A DNA stretch of 51,463 bases from Patescibacteria group bacterium (GTDB taxonomy: Bacteria; Patescibacteriota; Doudnabacteria; UBA920): the NCBI GenBank assembly GCA_023484515.1, contig JAMDAY010000029.1, positions 1 through 51,463 on the forward strand, in the 5' to 3' direction. Shown one piece after another: positions 16,850 through 26,125 of this stretch. Numbering within the stretch: the stretch's first letter is position 1; each line of letters opens with the position of its first letter. Made by a program: the position numbers and the translations under genes. The notes beneath the pieces were generated by a model. It saw only the letters and a list, made by a program, of their open reading frames with translations, had not been told where the DNA came from and did not search any database.

Positions 16850-17000
16850 GTTTGTGTCATCGCGAGGAGCTTTAAAGGATCTCCAAGGCGACGAAACGAT
16901 CTATTCCAAGGAGGGAAAGATTGCTTCGCCCTTGAGATGCCCGCCTGCCGAATTTTGCAAAATATGGCGGACGAGCATTCAGGCTCGCAATGACACAAAC
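16850..17000. repeat. dispersed palindromic repeat of the 'GTCATTGCGAGC...' type
   Basis: gtttgtgtcatcgcgagg ... gctcgcaatgacacaaac ends; internal 'gattgcttcgcc' and 'ggcgacgaaacgatc'. Confidence 0.7.
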
Positions 17001-17127
17001 AGTCCAAAAACTTCTTAGATTAATCTGCATGACAAATGGGCTAACTACAGCCCAAGGATAGCTAATTTATCCACCTGCCCGCCGTTACCGACTAAGGCAG
17101 ACAAGGGAGGGTAACCTGCGGGAAATA

Positions 17128-17733
17128 TCAACACCTCATTACCTGCAATTGCGGCAAGGTTAAAGCGCGGCGGCGCTTGGCTTTGGAATAAAGGGACTGT
17201 TTCTTCAATCCAATAACAGCGGCCGCTATAACGCTTCCCATAGCCCAGGCTAAAGAAGGATGCGGAATTATTGTTCCGCTGTCAGGGAAACTTGCCGCTG
17301 GGTTAAAAACTGTTATAAAGGCAGTTGGCAATACTGTAATTGCCGTCGGGCTTTGCGCTAATGGCTCAACCGACAAAGTGCGGGTTAAAACTTTTTCAGA
17401 CATGCTTAAGGCAAAGCAAGATTCCGGCTGGGACAGCAAATTTGTTCCTGCCGCATCCTGGACCAAGTTGCCGCCTGCCTGAACGCCCAGCATACAAGGC
17501 CTGGACTCTGAAATTGATATGGATGGATAAAAATTAAGGCTGCCAGCTTTTATTATATTGCCAGATTGTTGGCTATTAACAACTATAACTTTGGGCGCAG
17601 GAGCCAATGCCTCTGCGCGGAAATCTTGACTGGCAGGAACGGGGTTGCTGCTTATCGCCAAAGCGAAATTTGCCGGCGACAGCAATAACGTGCAGGATAA
17701 AATTATTAAAAATTTTTTTAAAGCCTTTGTCAT
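17128..17733 (-). CDS. secreted protein with C-terminal FPDSG-TM-basic tail
   Basis: Signal MTKALKKFLIILSCTLLLSPANFALA; C-terminus SFPDSGTIIPHPSLAWAMGSVIAAAVIGLKKQSLYSKAKRRR. Confidence 0.7.
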   Translation of the reverse strand: MTKALKKFLIILSCTLLLSPANFALAISSNPVPASQDFRAEALAPAPKVIVVNSQQSGNIIKAGSLNFYPSISISESRPCMLGVQAGGNLVQDAAGTNLLSQPESCFALSMSEKVLTRTLSVEPLAQSPTAITVLPTAFITVFNPAASFPDSGTIIPHPSLAWAMGSVIAAAVIGLKKQSLYSKAKRRRALTLPQLQVMRC

Positions 17734-17876
17734 GAGTTTTTTTAATTTTTACCTTGTTTTTCGTTTCTTTACGGTATTCTCTTAAACAAATTATAGCATA
17801 CTTTTTCACTTCTTTTGGCTAAATTTACTGTGGAAAACTTAAATGAAAACGTCCGTTTTAAATTAAACATAAAAAC

Positions 17877-17885
17877 TGCTATACT
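17877..17885 (+). promoter_or_regulatory. extended -10 (TGcTATACT)
   Basis: tgctatact about 65 nt upstream of the PaaX-like ORF in an AT-rich region. Confidence 0.35.
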
Positions 17886-17950
17886 TTTAATAGATTTTAA
17901 AATTTTTAATTTTTCTATTTTTAAATCTTTTATCTTTAAATTTCTGCATT

Positions 17951-18439
17951 ATGTCCCGCGTATTCAACAACCAAACCCTGGAAATTTTAAAATTAGCCGG
18001 TAAAACCCCGGGCATTTCCGCCAGGGAGCTGTTTGCCGCTTGCGGAAAAAAGGCCGGCTATAAAGATTTTTACAATAACCTTTACCGGTTAATCAAGCAA
18101 GAATTACTGGAACGGAAAGACAACAACCAGGGCATTTGCCTGTGGCTAACCGACGAAGGAAATAAAATAATCGGCCGTGCTTGCCCGGAGCGGGATGGCA
18201 TATGGAAACTGGTAATTTTTGATATTCCGGAAAAACAAAAATACGTGCGGGTGGTGCTGCGGGCAAAATTGAAAGCCCTGCATTTCAAAAAGTGGCAAAA
18301 CAGCATTTGGGTTTCCCCTTTTAAATTGGACGAAGAGATAGAGCAGGAGATGGGATATTTGGCGCAAAAATTTTTCGTGCGCTTGATAAAAACCACGGAC
18401 ATAAACTTTACCAAGGACCTGGAAAACCTGTTTAAATAG
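17951..18439 (+). CDS. PaaX-like regulator with Cas2-like C-terminal domain
   Basis: N-terminal winged-helix-like region, then WKLVIFDIPEKQKYVRVVLRAKLKALHFKKWQNSIWVSPF, typical of PaaX-central/Cas2-like ferredoxin folds. Confidence 0.75.
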   Translation: MSRVFNNQTLEILKLAGKTPGISARELFAACGKKAGYKDFYNNLYRLIKQELLERKDNNQGICLWLTDEGNKIIGRACPERDGIWKLVIFDIPEKQKYVRVVLRAKLKALHFKKWQNSIWVSPFKLDEEIEQEMGYLAQKFFVRLIKTTDINFTKDLENLFK

Positions 18440-18526
18440 CGCGCCTCCAATGGTGCCCCGCAGGTGTCCAAAAGACCAACCCGCCTGAAGCACATGGAAG
18501 TTTTTATCCAGATAATTTAGCGTGCC

Positions 18527-18617
18527 ACGTCATTCGCGAACGACGTAGCGTGCCGATTTATCACGTAGAATAAATTTACGTGATTTATCGGCCTTATAGG
18601 TAAGCCCATAAATGGGC
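18527..18617. repeat. cluster of hairpins between convergent genes
   Basis: acgtc..gacgt (18527-18546); gccgatttatcacgta/tacgtgatttatcggc (18552-18592, 14 of 16); gcccataaatgggc (18604-18617). Confidence 0.6.
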
Positions 18618-18649
18618 AAGCTACAGTATAAGGTGGATGCTTATTTATT

Positions 18650-21600
18650 TTATTCACTATAGTTTTGTTCAACAGGGACGCTGCCTGGCGCGACATTGGT
18701 TGTATTATTGGCAGGAGCGGTGCCGGTATCTGCGACGGGGTTATTAGACGCGCCTGCGCCGGATGCGGAACCGGGATCCGAAGTTGGGGTTGCAGAATTT
18801 AAATCCGGAGCCGGAGGCTGGGGTTTTTCAGTAGAGGCATCTAAAACTTCGCCGGAACCGACGCCGCCCGGATTAGCTTCTTTGACAGTCCCAGATGCCG
18901 TATCAACTTTTACATTAACGTCCTTGTCGGAACCCGTCGTATTTTCCCCTTTGGGATTATCCGCGCCAGCAGGAGCCGGAGGCTGGGAAGACACAATAAT
19001 CTCCGGCTGGAAAGCCGCCGCAGGTGCCACTTGAAGGTTAAAGGAAGATTGCCACTGCGTGTCCAGGGGCTGGGCCATGGCTATCCAGTCAAAAGTAATG
19101 TCAGAGGCTGCCGGCTTGCTGATTTGAATAGCAAAGCCGGTTTCTGTTTTGTCAGCCACGCCATAGAAGAAGTCAGGCAAGCCGTTAAAGCTTACCGTAA
19201 CTTTTGGCACGGTTAAGTAAGGCACGTTAAACGTCACAGCGGTTTGATTGTCCCCTTGCTTAATGGTAGCCGTGCCGGCCGTGTCCTTGCCTACGTTTAA
19301 GTGTCCTATTGTGGTTATGTCCCCTACCGCGTTGATGCTAAACAGCGTAGTGGTGGAATTCTGGATGGTGAGGACGTTCTGGCAATTATTGATGACGGAC
19401 ATCTGGGGCAGCCCCAGATGCCTGTCATCTGGGATGCATTCCAGGTTAGACAAAATGGAAACCGAACCGGAAGATGCCACCAAGAACCGGTCCTGCCCGT
19501 CTTTTTGGAGCTGGAGAATATTACCCGCCCCCATTTGATTGATTAAAAACGACAACGGCGTGTCCGTGGCATCCGCATTGGTTAATAATTTATCCGCACT
19601 GGCGTGCGTGCTTAACTGTCCGTCACTTTCGCCCAAAATAAACTTATTATTAATTACCTGGTATCCAAGCTTTACAAAGGCTAAAACAGTGCCGGCTGAA
19701 CCAAGGGTGGTGCTGGCCACTTCGGGATTGCCGTCAAAGTTTTCCAAAGCTTGCCCAATTACCTGGCCGGAGTGAGTCGCTTTCATGGCATAGCCCGGGA
19801 AATTTTTGGAAGCTGTCAGGTAATCGCCGGGCTTTATGTCGCCGTTCTCGTTGGTAACCTTAACCGGCACGCGTCCGGACAAGGCTACGGGAACATTGGT
19901 GGCATTGCCGAATTTTTCGGCTTTGAATCCGCCGAGCAAAATGCCGGGCTTGGTGGAAATTATGCCCAAAACCGCAGAGGTAGAAGAAGCCTTACCCACG
20001 TAAACCGGAAAATCGCCGCTGGCCGCCGCCACGTCGCCAGGCTCCAAAATTTCTTTGGTCGGATACTGTTCGGCCACGTCCACCCCGCCGACCACGGTGC
20101 CGTTGTTGGCATAAATCCGGCCCGCGGTATTGGCGCCGGTGCAGGAGTCGTCCGTGTCCACACACAGCCAGCCATTGGCAACCTGCACATTGCCGCCCGA
20201 TGCGGCCGACCCCACATGCAGCCTCTGTCCCGGTCCCGTGTTTCCAACACCTACGTTGCCGTTAGCGGCATCAATAGTTATCCTATCCGCATCCGAAGCT
20301 AAACCCGCTTTAATTCCTAATTTAGATGATAAGCGGTAAACGCCATAAGTATAGTTGTCCGGGGTATCCATCCAAATACCGGTAGCATCGCCGCCAGTAA
20401 AAATTGGCGCGGTAAACGATGCCCCGCCGTTAACAGACAATGGCTTGCCCGGATTTGTAACGCCAATCCCCACATTTCCGTTCGGCAGCACGGTAAATAA
20501 GGAATCACCCGAAGAGGAGGTAATGGTTAAGAGAGGTAAAGTGGGGTTAGCGCTAGAGCCTTGGAGGGACAAAAGGGAGGATGGAGATGTGGATCCAATA
20601 CCCATGTTCCCCGCTTGGGTCATACGCAGCAAAGAAGCGCCGGAAGTGGAGGAAATGTCAAAAGGATCTACGGTGGAAGCGCCGGTCACGGACAGGCGGG
20701 CTGCGGGAGAAGATGTGCCAATGCTGACATTGCCTTCGCCATATGGCTGTAGCAGCAGGTTTTGGTTGCCAACGCCCGTAACTCTTATTGCCGCGTCATT
20801 GCCTGTTTGCTGAATGCTGACATACTTTCCTCCGGTGCTGTCATAAATTTTCAGCATTTCATTGCTGGATCCGTCAAACAAAGCCAAAGCGCCGTTTTGC
20901 GGCTTAATATTCGTATAGTTGGCGTCAAAGCTGTCGGAAAAGCGCAAATTTCCGTTTAAGTAGATATCATTGCCGCCCACATTCAAATCCCCGCCCTGCA
21001 CGTCCAGCTTATACCCCGGACTTGTCGTCCCAATGCCGACGTTGCCAGAGCTTAATCTCATCGTTTCTATTGAACCGCCGCTATAAATAATAGTGTCATT
21101 CCATTGTCCCGATGCCAACAATACATGATTATCGGTGCTGGTTTTTAATATATCCCTGTATGATTCAACATTGTTAACTTTTGATTTAATAGCATAGTTA
21201 TTTTCCAGAGCAATATTACCATTATATACATGCAATAATTCTTGCGGACTCGTCGTCCCGATGCCGACATTACCGTTAGACAAGACAGTAAGCAAAGAAG
21301 ATCCGGAAGAGGAAGCAATGGTAAGCAATGGGATGGCGGGAGCGGTAGAGGTACCTTGGATAACCAGATTAGAAGAGGGGGAAGAAGAGTTAACGCCCAC
21401 CATGTAGCCAAAGTTATTATAAACGGCATTGGTAGAAGAAGCCCAACCGATTGACGAGCCGGAGCCTACCCCGCAAGAACCAGCCTGCAAGAGTCCAGCA
21501 GCCGATGTACCAATGCACGACTGGCCTAAAAGGCCAGTCAGTGCCAAAGAAGTAGCCGTTGCCTCGCCAGCGGAAGAAACCATAAACTGGTTATTATTCC

Positions 21601-24600
21601 CCACCGTCAACAGCTGGCTCGGACTCGTTGTCCCGATGCCGACATTGCCGTTCTCTACTATTAACCCATAATTCATCCCGCCACTAACAGCACTAAAGTA
21701 ACCACCGATATTAGTCCCTGCCCCGCTACCACCGGCATAACCATATACACCATAACTTGTCCCGCTGTTTGCCCCTGTAGCTACGCCTTGCACACCATAA
21801 TTTGTTCCACCAGTAGCACCGTTATAACCATAGACCCCTGTAGACCCAGCCACACTAACGGACGATTTGAACTGACCGGCAACATATAATTTAATCCCTG
21901 CTGAATCTGCCGCGCCAACTCCCGTATTCCCCGTTGTCGTATTCACAAACAACGCCGGTGTGCTTCCTGTCGCCACGTTTAGATTCCCCCACACGTCTAG
22001 TTTGGCAGCCGGCGAAGTCGTCCCAATGCCGACATTACCATTCCCCTGAATAACCATTTTTACTGTCTCCCCATTTCCAAGCGCTTCATCTGAAGCAGTG
22101 AAAGCCAAACCTCCTGCCCACCCGCTACCCGAACCGGTTGAACTATAACCGTAAATTCCACCCAAAGCCTCAGAGCTGCCTGAAGCCCACTGTCTTACAA
22201 ACTTGACTCCATGGGAAGGTTTTGTCACATCATATCCCCAACCTGAACTTTCCGTAGATTGATTTACATCTAAGGTTAATTGGCCGGAAAGAACACTATT
22301 CGTCGCTGTAGCCTGATTAACATAAAGTTGAGATGATGGAGTGGTGGTGCCAATACCGACGTTGCCTGAGCTGGTAATTATTACGTTTGCCCCCGACGCC
22401 GCACCTGCGGCCTGTCCAAACTTAATGTTGCCAGAGGTTCTAAAACTGACATCTCCTGACAAGTCCCCGGCGTTCAAACCGGTAAATAATATTGAACCTG
22501 TTGGTTCCGTATTTTGAAAATATATGTCTGAAGAGGCAGGCAAAAGCCTAAAATACGCCGTGGATGTATCGTTGCCAATCACCAGTCCTTTATTGCCCGG
22601 CACAACAACCGTTCCATCATTATTCGACCCGCTTCCTTCAATCCTAATCGCTCCATTCACATCTAACTTGGCATTCGGACTGCTCGTCCCGATGCCCACG
22701 TTGCCGGTTGTTGCATTTAACCAGCTATTTCCATTTGAATCCAACCGTATTGCTTGAGTGTTTCCATTGTAAATATCGAAGGAGTATTTAGCCTTGTCAC
22801 CATCTTGGTACATTCGCATAGTGCCGCCACTACTAGAGCCGGGAATAATATACAATATGCTACCGTATTGCCCATCAACAGTTCCAATTTGGCCGCCGTA
22901 ATTATTTCCCGTTATGGTAACACCAGCACTTGTGGCAAGAGGGCCTTGCACCTGCAATCTTGCGCCTGGACTCGTCGTCCCGATGCCGACATTACCGTTA
23001 GACAAGACAGTAAGCAAAGAAGATCCGGAAGAGGAAGCAATGGTAAGCAATGGGATGGCGGGAGCGGTAGAGGTACCTTGGATAACCAGATTAGAAGAGG
23101 GGGAAGAAGAGTTAACGCCCACCATGTAGCCAAAGTTATTATAAACGGCATTGGTAGAAGAAGCCCAACCGATTGACGAGCCGGAGCCTACCCCGCAAGA
23201 ACCAGCCTGCAAGAGTCCAGCAGCCGATGTACCAATGCACGACTGGCCTAAAAGGCCAGTCAGTGCCAAAGAAGTAGCCGTTGCCTCGCCAGCGGAAGAA
23301 ACCATAAACTGGTTATTATTCCCCACCGTCAACAGCTGGCTCGGACTCGTTGTCCCGATGCCGACGTTGCCGTTGCCGAAATAAGAAGCGGTCGAGTTTA
23401 AAACCAGCGGCCGGCCGGTAAAGTTTCCGGAGGCGTCGTAGGCATTAAAGAAAGTGGAATTGCCGCTTTGCACTATCCGGACAGTACCGCCGGTTATCGC
23501 GGTGGTGTCTTGCAGCCGTATGACGCCGCCGGAAGACGCGCCGATGTGCAGCTGGTCTAACGGAGTGGTAATGCTGCCTATAGCCACGTTGGCGCCGAAC
23601 ACCGCCTGGGGGGTAGTGGAAGCGGATAACTGCAGGTACATCTGGCTGCCGGAGGTATTGTAAAAACTCGTCCGTTCGGAAGAAACGTCGGCCTGCAGCA
23701 CTTTGTTGGTGGCGCGGTTGATGTTAATGAACAACGGACTGATAAAATTATTGCCCGACTGGCCGATGGGCATGTACCGCAGGTACATTTCCGAGGTGGT
23801 GGCGGCATAGCCGGGATTGTAGTAGCTTGATTCCTGTCCCCAGAACAGCATCGGCTCGCTGGAGGTGGCGGGAGAAAAAATAGTATCCGACAGGTTATAC
23901 CCCCACCAGGACACGTCGCTGGCTCCGGACTGGGAAGCCGGAAAAGTCCTGATGCTGTAACCGGCGTCGGGAGCGGTATCCGTCGGGAACTGGATGACCC
24001 GGTTCACGCGTATGGTGCCGTTCACATCCAACTTGTACGCCGGACTCGTCGTCCCAATGCCCACGTTCCCACTCGGCAGCACGGTAAACAAAGTATTGCC
24101 GGAAGAGGAGGCAATGGTTAACAGAGGGACGGAAGGATTAGTGGAAGTTCCTTGAATGGTGAGGTTGGAAGAAGGAGAAGAAGAGCCTATGCCCACATTG
24201 CCGGTCAAGTAATATATATCATTGCCAGAAGTGGTCCACTGGGAACCAATATAAGGGGAACCGTTTACGTAAAACGAGGAGGCATTTACAATGCCGTTAA
24301 CATCCAGGGCAAAAGCGGGGGAAGAAGTCCCAATCCCCACCCTGGTATTGCCCGTATCCACGAACAAAGCGGCAACCGACGAAGTCGCTACATTCAAATT
24401 ACCCCAAATGTCCAATTTCGCCGACGGACTCGTCGTCCCAATCCCAAGATTGCCGGCTTGCGTCACGCGCAGCAAGGAAACGCCGGAAGTGGAGGAAATA
24501 TCAAAGGGATCTATAGCCGAAGCGCCGGTAACGGATAAGCGGACTGCTGGCGATGAGGTGCCAAGGCCAAGGCGGTGATTGGCGAGGTCATAAAAGAAAT

Positions 24601-26125
24601 TGGAATTGTCTTCGTCCATGCCGCTTGCCCCCTGGAAGATAACAGACCCCGGAGTTAAGCCGGGGTTAATGCCCGTTACGGTCAAATTGGCAATGGTGGT
24701 AGAACCGCTTAAGGTTGTTTCCCCGCTCACAGCCAGGCTGGCGATTGCGGTAGTTGCAAGCGAAGCGGTACCATTTACCATAAGCGGGCCGCTAAAAGTT
24801 GCCGTGCCAGCCGTAAGCTTGGTATTAACGCTGGCAGTGTCCGTAATCAAATCCAGTGACGATAAGTGGGTAATGCCGGCCAGGCTTCCGGGAACCGTGT
24901 TGCTGTTGCTTGTCGGTTGGACAAAGCTAATTAAGCCGCCGCCGTTAATGCCTGCCGCGCCGGGATCCCCTTTGTCCCCCTTGTCCCCTTTTTCGCCTTT
25001 AAACTTTCCTTCGTCCAAATACTGGTTCAAGCGCTGGCCAATAAGCGAATAAATTATGTCCTGGTCCTGGCTTAAAACCCTGGTAATGCTTTGTTGGATA
25101 ATGGTTGTTGAAGCTTGCCGTCCAAAATTCCCGTTTTGAACATTTTCCAAAAGTTGGTTGTTTTTCGGCGTATTGCTATCTTTGAATATATACCAAATTG
25201 TTTCTCCCCAAGGCGCTATTTTATTATTTGGAATTAGGCCTGCCCACAAAACAGATGCCGCAAATCCGGTAATGGAAATTATTACTGCCAGCGCCAAGCC
25301 AAGTTTGCTAAACTTAGGCTGCTGCCGGAAGCTGCCGTAAAGTTTGCAAAGGCTCAATGTGGAAAAAGCGCTTAAGTTTTCCTTTTCCGATCCGTGCTGA
25401 AATGATTTTTGAGCGTTTTCGTGAAAAAGAAAATTAGATATAAAACGATTTTTTAGCAAATCTTCTTTCGCTGGTTCGGGAACGCTTAAAACCGCGGGTG
25501 GTGTTTTTCCTAAAATTCCTTCCGCTAAAAAGCCCTTGCCTTTTACTTGCCCTTTAAAGCCTTCCCCATTAGCCATGCTTTCGGTTCCCGCCGGGGCCGG
25601 GGCGAAAGAATGCCTGTCAACATTCTGCAATTCAATTTTTGACCGGAGCTGCTCCGACTTTTCCTGTATTTGCCTGTGCGAATTTTCCAATTCCAAAAGT
25701 CCCTGGGAAATCTTGTCAACCCGTTGTTCCAAGCTCTGTAATATTTCCTGCCTTAAATTGCTTAGACGCGGTTCGCCATGGCCAGACTGGGACTGCTGCG
25801 ACAAATTTTCTGCTGCCATTGGCTCGTTATTTGCCGCGCCCTGGTTGGCATTATTTTTTTGGGAATTTAAAACCGCAGCCGGTTCAATATGTACGGGAAG
25901 TTTTACCCCTGTTCCGGAAGAGATTCCACCAATCTCATTGCCATTCTCAACCGCAAACTCGTCTAAAGCCTTTTTTGTGGTTACCCAATTTCTGCCCACC
26001 TTGAAACCTTTAAGCCTTTCAGAGCGGCATAAAAAACTAAGGTAATCCTGGTGATATCCCGTTAATTTGCTTGCTTCGGCAAGCGAAATAATATTATCTG
26101 AATTTTGTTTAAACTGAATATTCAC
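18650..26125 (-). CDS. giant HTH-TM-collagen-like-'GIGTTSP' repeat fibre protein (2491 aa)
   Basis: HTH-like SLAEASKLTGYHQDYLSFLCRSERLKGFKVGRNWVTTKKALDEF; TM LGLALAVIISITGFAASVLWAGLIP; GEKGDKGDKGDPGAAGING; about 20 NVGIGTTSPxxKLDV-type repeats. Confidence 0.9.
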   Translation of the reverse strand: MNIQFKQNSDNIISLAEASKLTGYHQDYLSFLCRSERLKGFKVGRNWVTTKKALDEFAVENGNEIGGISSGTGVKLPVHIEPAAVLNSQKNNANQGAANNEPMAAENLSQQSQSGHGEPRLSNLRQEILQSLEQRVDKISQGLLELENSHRQIQEKSEQLRSKIELQNVDRHSFAPAPAGTESMANGEGFKGQVKGKGFLAEGILGKTPPAVLSVPEPAKEDLLKNRFISNFLFHENAQKSFQHGSEKENLSAFSTLSLCKLYGSFRQQPKFSKLGLALAVIISITGFAASVLWAGLIPNNKIAPWGETIWYIFKDSNTPKNNQLLENVQNGNFGRQASTTIIQQSITRVLSQDQDIIYSLIGQRLNQYLDEGKFKGEKGDKGDKGDPGAAGINGGGLISFVQPTSNSNTVPGSLAGITHLSSLDLITDTASVNTKLTAGTATFSGPLMVNGTASLATTAIASLAVSGETTLSGSTTIANLTVTGINPGLTPGSVIFQGASGMDEDNSNFFYDLANHRLGLGTSSPAVRLSVTGASAIDPFDISSTSGVSLLRVTQAGNLGIGTTSPSAKLDIWGNLNVATSSVAALFVDTGNTRVGIGTSSPAFALDVNGIVNASSFYVNGSPYIGSQWTTSGNDIYYLTGNVGIGSSSPSSNLTIQGTSTNPSVPLLTIASSSGNTLFTVLPSGNVGIGTTSPAYKLDVNGTIRVNRVIQFPTDTAPDAGYSIRTFPASQSGASDVSWWGYNLSDTIFSPATSSEPMLFWGQESSYYNPGYAATTSEMYLRYMPIGQSGNNFISPLFININRATNKVLQADVSSERTSFYNTSGSQMYLQLSASTTPQAVFGANVAIGSITTPLDQLHIGASSGGVIRLQDTTAITGGTVRIVQSGNSTFFNAYDASGNFTGRPLVLNSTASYFGNGNVGIGTTSPSQLLTVGNNNQFMVSSAGEATATSLALTGLLGQSCIGTSAAGLLQAGSCGVGSGSSIGWASSTNAVYNNFGYMVGVNSSSPSSNLVIQGTSTAPAIPLLTIASSSGSSLLTVLSNGNVGIGTTSPGARLQVQGPLATSAGVTITGNNYGGQIGTVDGQYGSILYIIPGSSSGGTMRMYQDGDKAKYSFDIYNGNTQAIRLDSNGNSWLNATTGNVGIGTSSPNAKLDVNGAIRIEGSGSNNDGTVVVPGNKGLVIGNDTSTAYFRLLPASSDIYFQNTEPTGSILFTGLNAGDLSGDVSFRTSGNIKFGQAAGAASGANVIITSSGNVGIGTTTPSSQLYVNQATATNSVLSGQLTLDVNQSTESSGWGYDVTKPSHGVKFVRQWASGSSEALGGIYGYSSTGSGSGWAGGLAFTASDEALGNGETVKMVIQGNGNVGIGTTSPAAKLDVWGNLNVATGSTPALFVNTTTGNTGVGAADSAGIKLYVAGQFKSSVSVAGSTGVYGYNGATGGTNYGVQGVATGANSGTSYGVYGYAGGSGAGTNIGGYFSAVSGGMNYGLIVENGNVGIGTTSPSQLLTVGNNNQFMVSSAGEATATSLALTGLLGQSCIGTSAAGLLQAGSCGVGSGSSIGWASSTNAVYNNFGYMVGVNSSSPSSNLVIQGTSTAPAIPLLTIASSSGSSLLTVLSNGNVGIGTTSPQELLHVYNGNIALENNYAIKSKVNNVESYRDILKTSTDNHVLLASGQWNDTIIYSGGSIETMRLSSGNVGIGTTSPGYKLDVQGGDLNVGGNDIYLNGNLRFSDSFDANYTNIKPQNGALALFDGSSNEMLKIYDSTGGKYVSIQQTGNDAAIRVTGVGNQNLLLQPYGEGNVSIGTSSPAARLSVTGASTVDPFDISSTSGASLLRMTQAGNMGIGSTSPSSLLSLQGSSANPTLPLLTITSSSGDSLFTVLPNGNVGIGVTNPGKPLSVNGGASFTAPIFTGGDATGIWMDTPDNYTYGVYRLSSKLGIKAGLASDADRITIDAANGNVGVGNTGPGQRLHVGSAASGGNVQVANGWLCVDTDDSCTGANTAGRIYANNGTVVGGVDVAEQYPTKEILEPGDVAAASGDFPVYVGKASSTSAVLGIISTKPGILLGGFKAEKFGNATNVPVALSGRVPVKVTNENGDIKPGDYLTASKNFPGYAMKATHSGQVIGQALENFDGNPEVASTTLGSAGTVLAFVKLGYQVINNKFILGESDGQLSTHASADKLLTNADATDTPLSFLINQMGAGNILQLQKDGQDRFLVASSGSVSILSNLECIPDDRHLGLPQMSVINNCQNVLTIQNSTTTLFSINAVGDITTIGHLNVGKDTAGTATIKQGDNQTAVTFNVPYLTVPKVTVSFNGLPDFFYGVADKTETGFAIQISKPAASDITFDWIAMAQPLDTQWQSSFNLQVAPAAAFQPEIIVSSQPPAPAGADNPKGENTTGSDKDVNVKVDTASGTVKEANPGGVGSGEVLDASTEKPQPPAPDLNSATPTSDPGSASGAGASNNPVADTGTAPANNTTNVAPGSVPVEQNYSE
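21246..21643. repeat. 398-bp intragenic repeat, copy 1
   Basis: Appears identical by eye to 22968..23365 (ggactcgtcgtcccgatgccgac ... ggactcgttgtcccgatgccgac). Confidence 0.9.
22968..23365. repeat. 398-bp intragenic repeat, copy 2
   Basis: Appears identical by eye to 21246..21643. Confidence 0.9.

Noticed and set aside
17951-18439. Annotation as a CRISPR Cas2 nuclease
   Set aside because: Fused winged-helix-like N-terminus, no CRISPR array or other cas genes in the window; PaaX-like regulator is the more economical call.
20700-24500. CRISPR-like regular repetition in the fibre gene
   Set aside because: Repeats are coding, irregularly spaced, translate to NVGIGTTSP modules, and have no constant repeat/spacer structure or cas genes.
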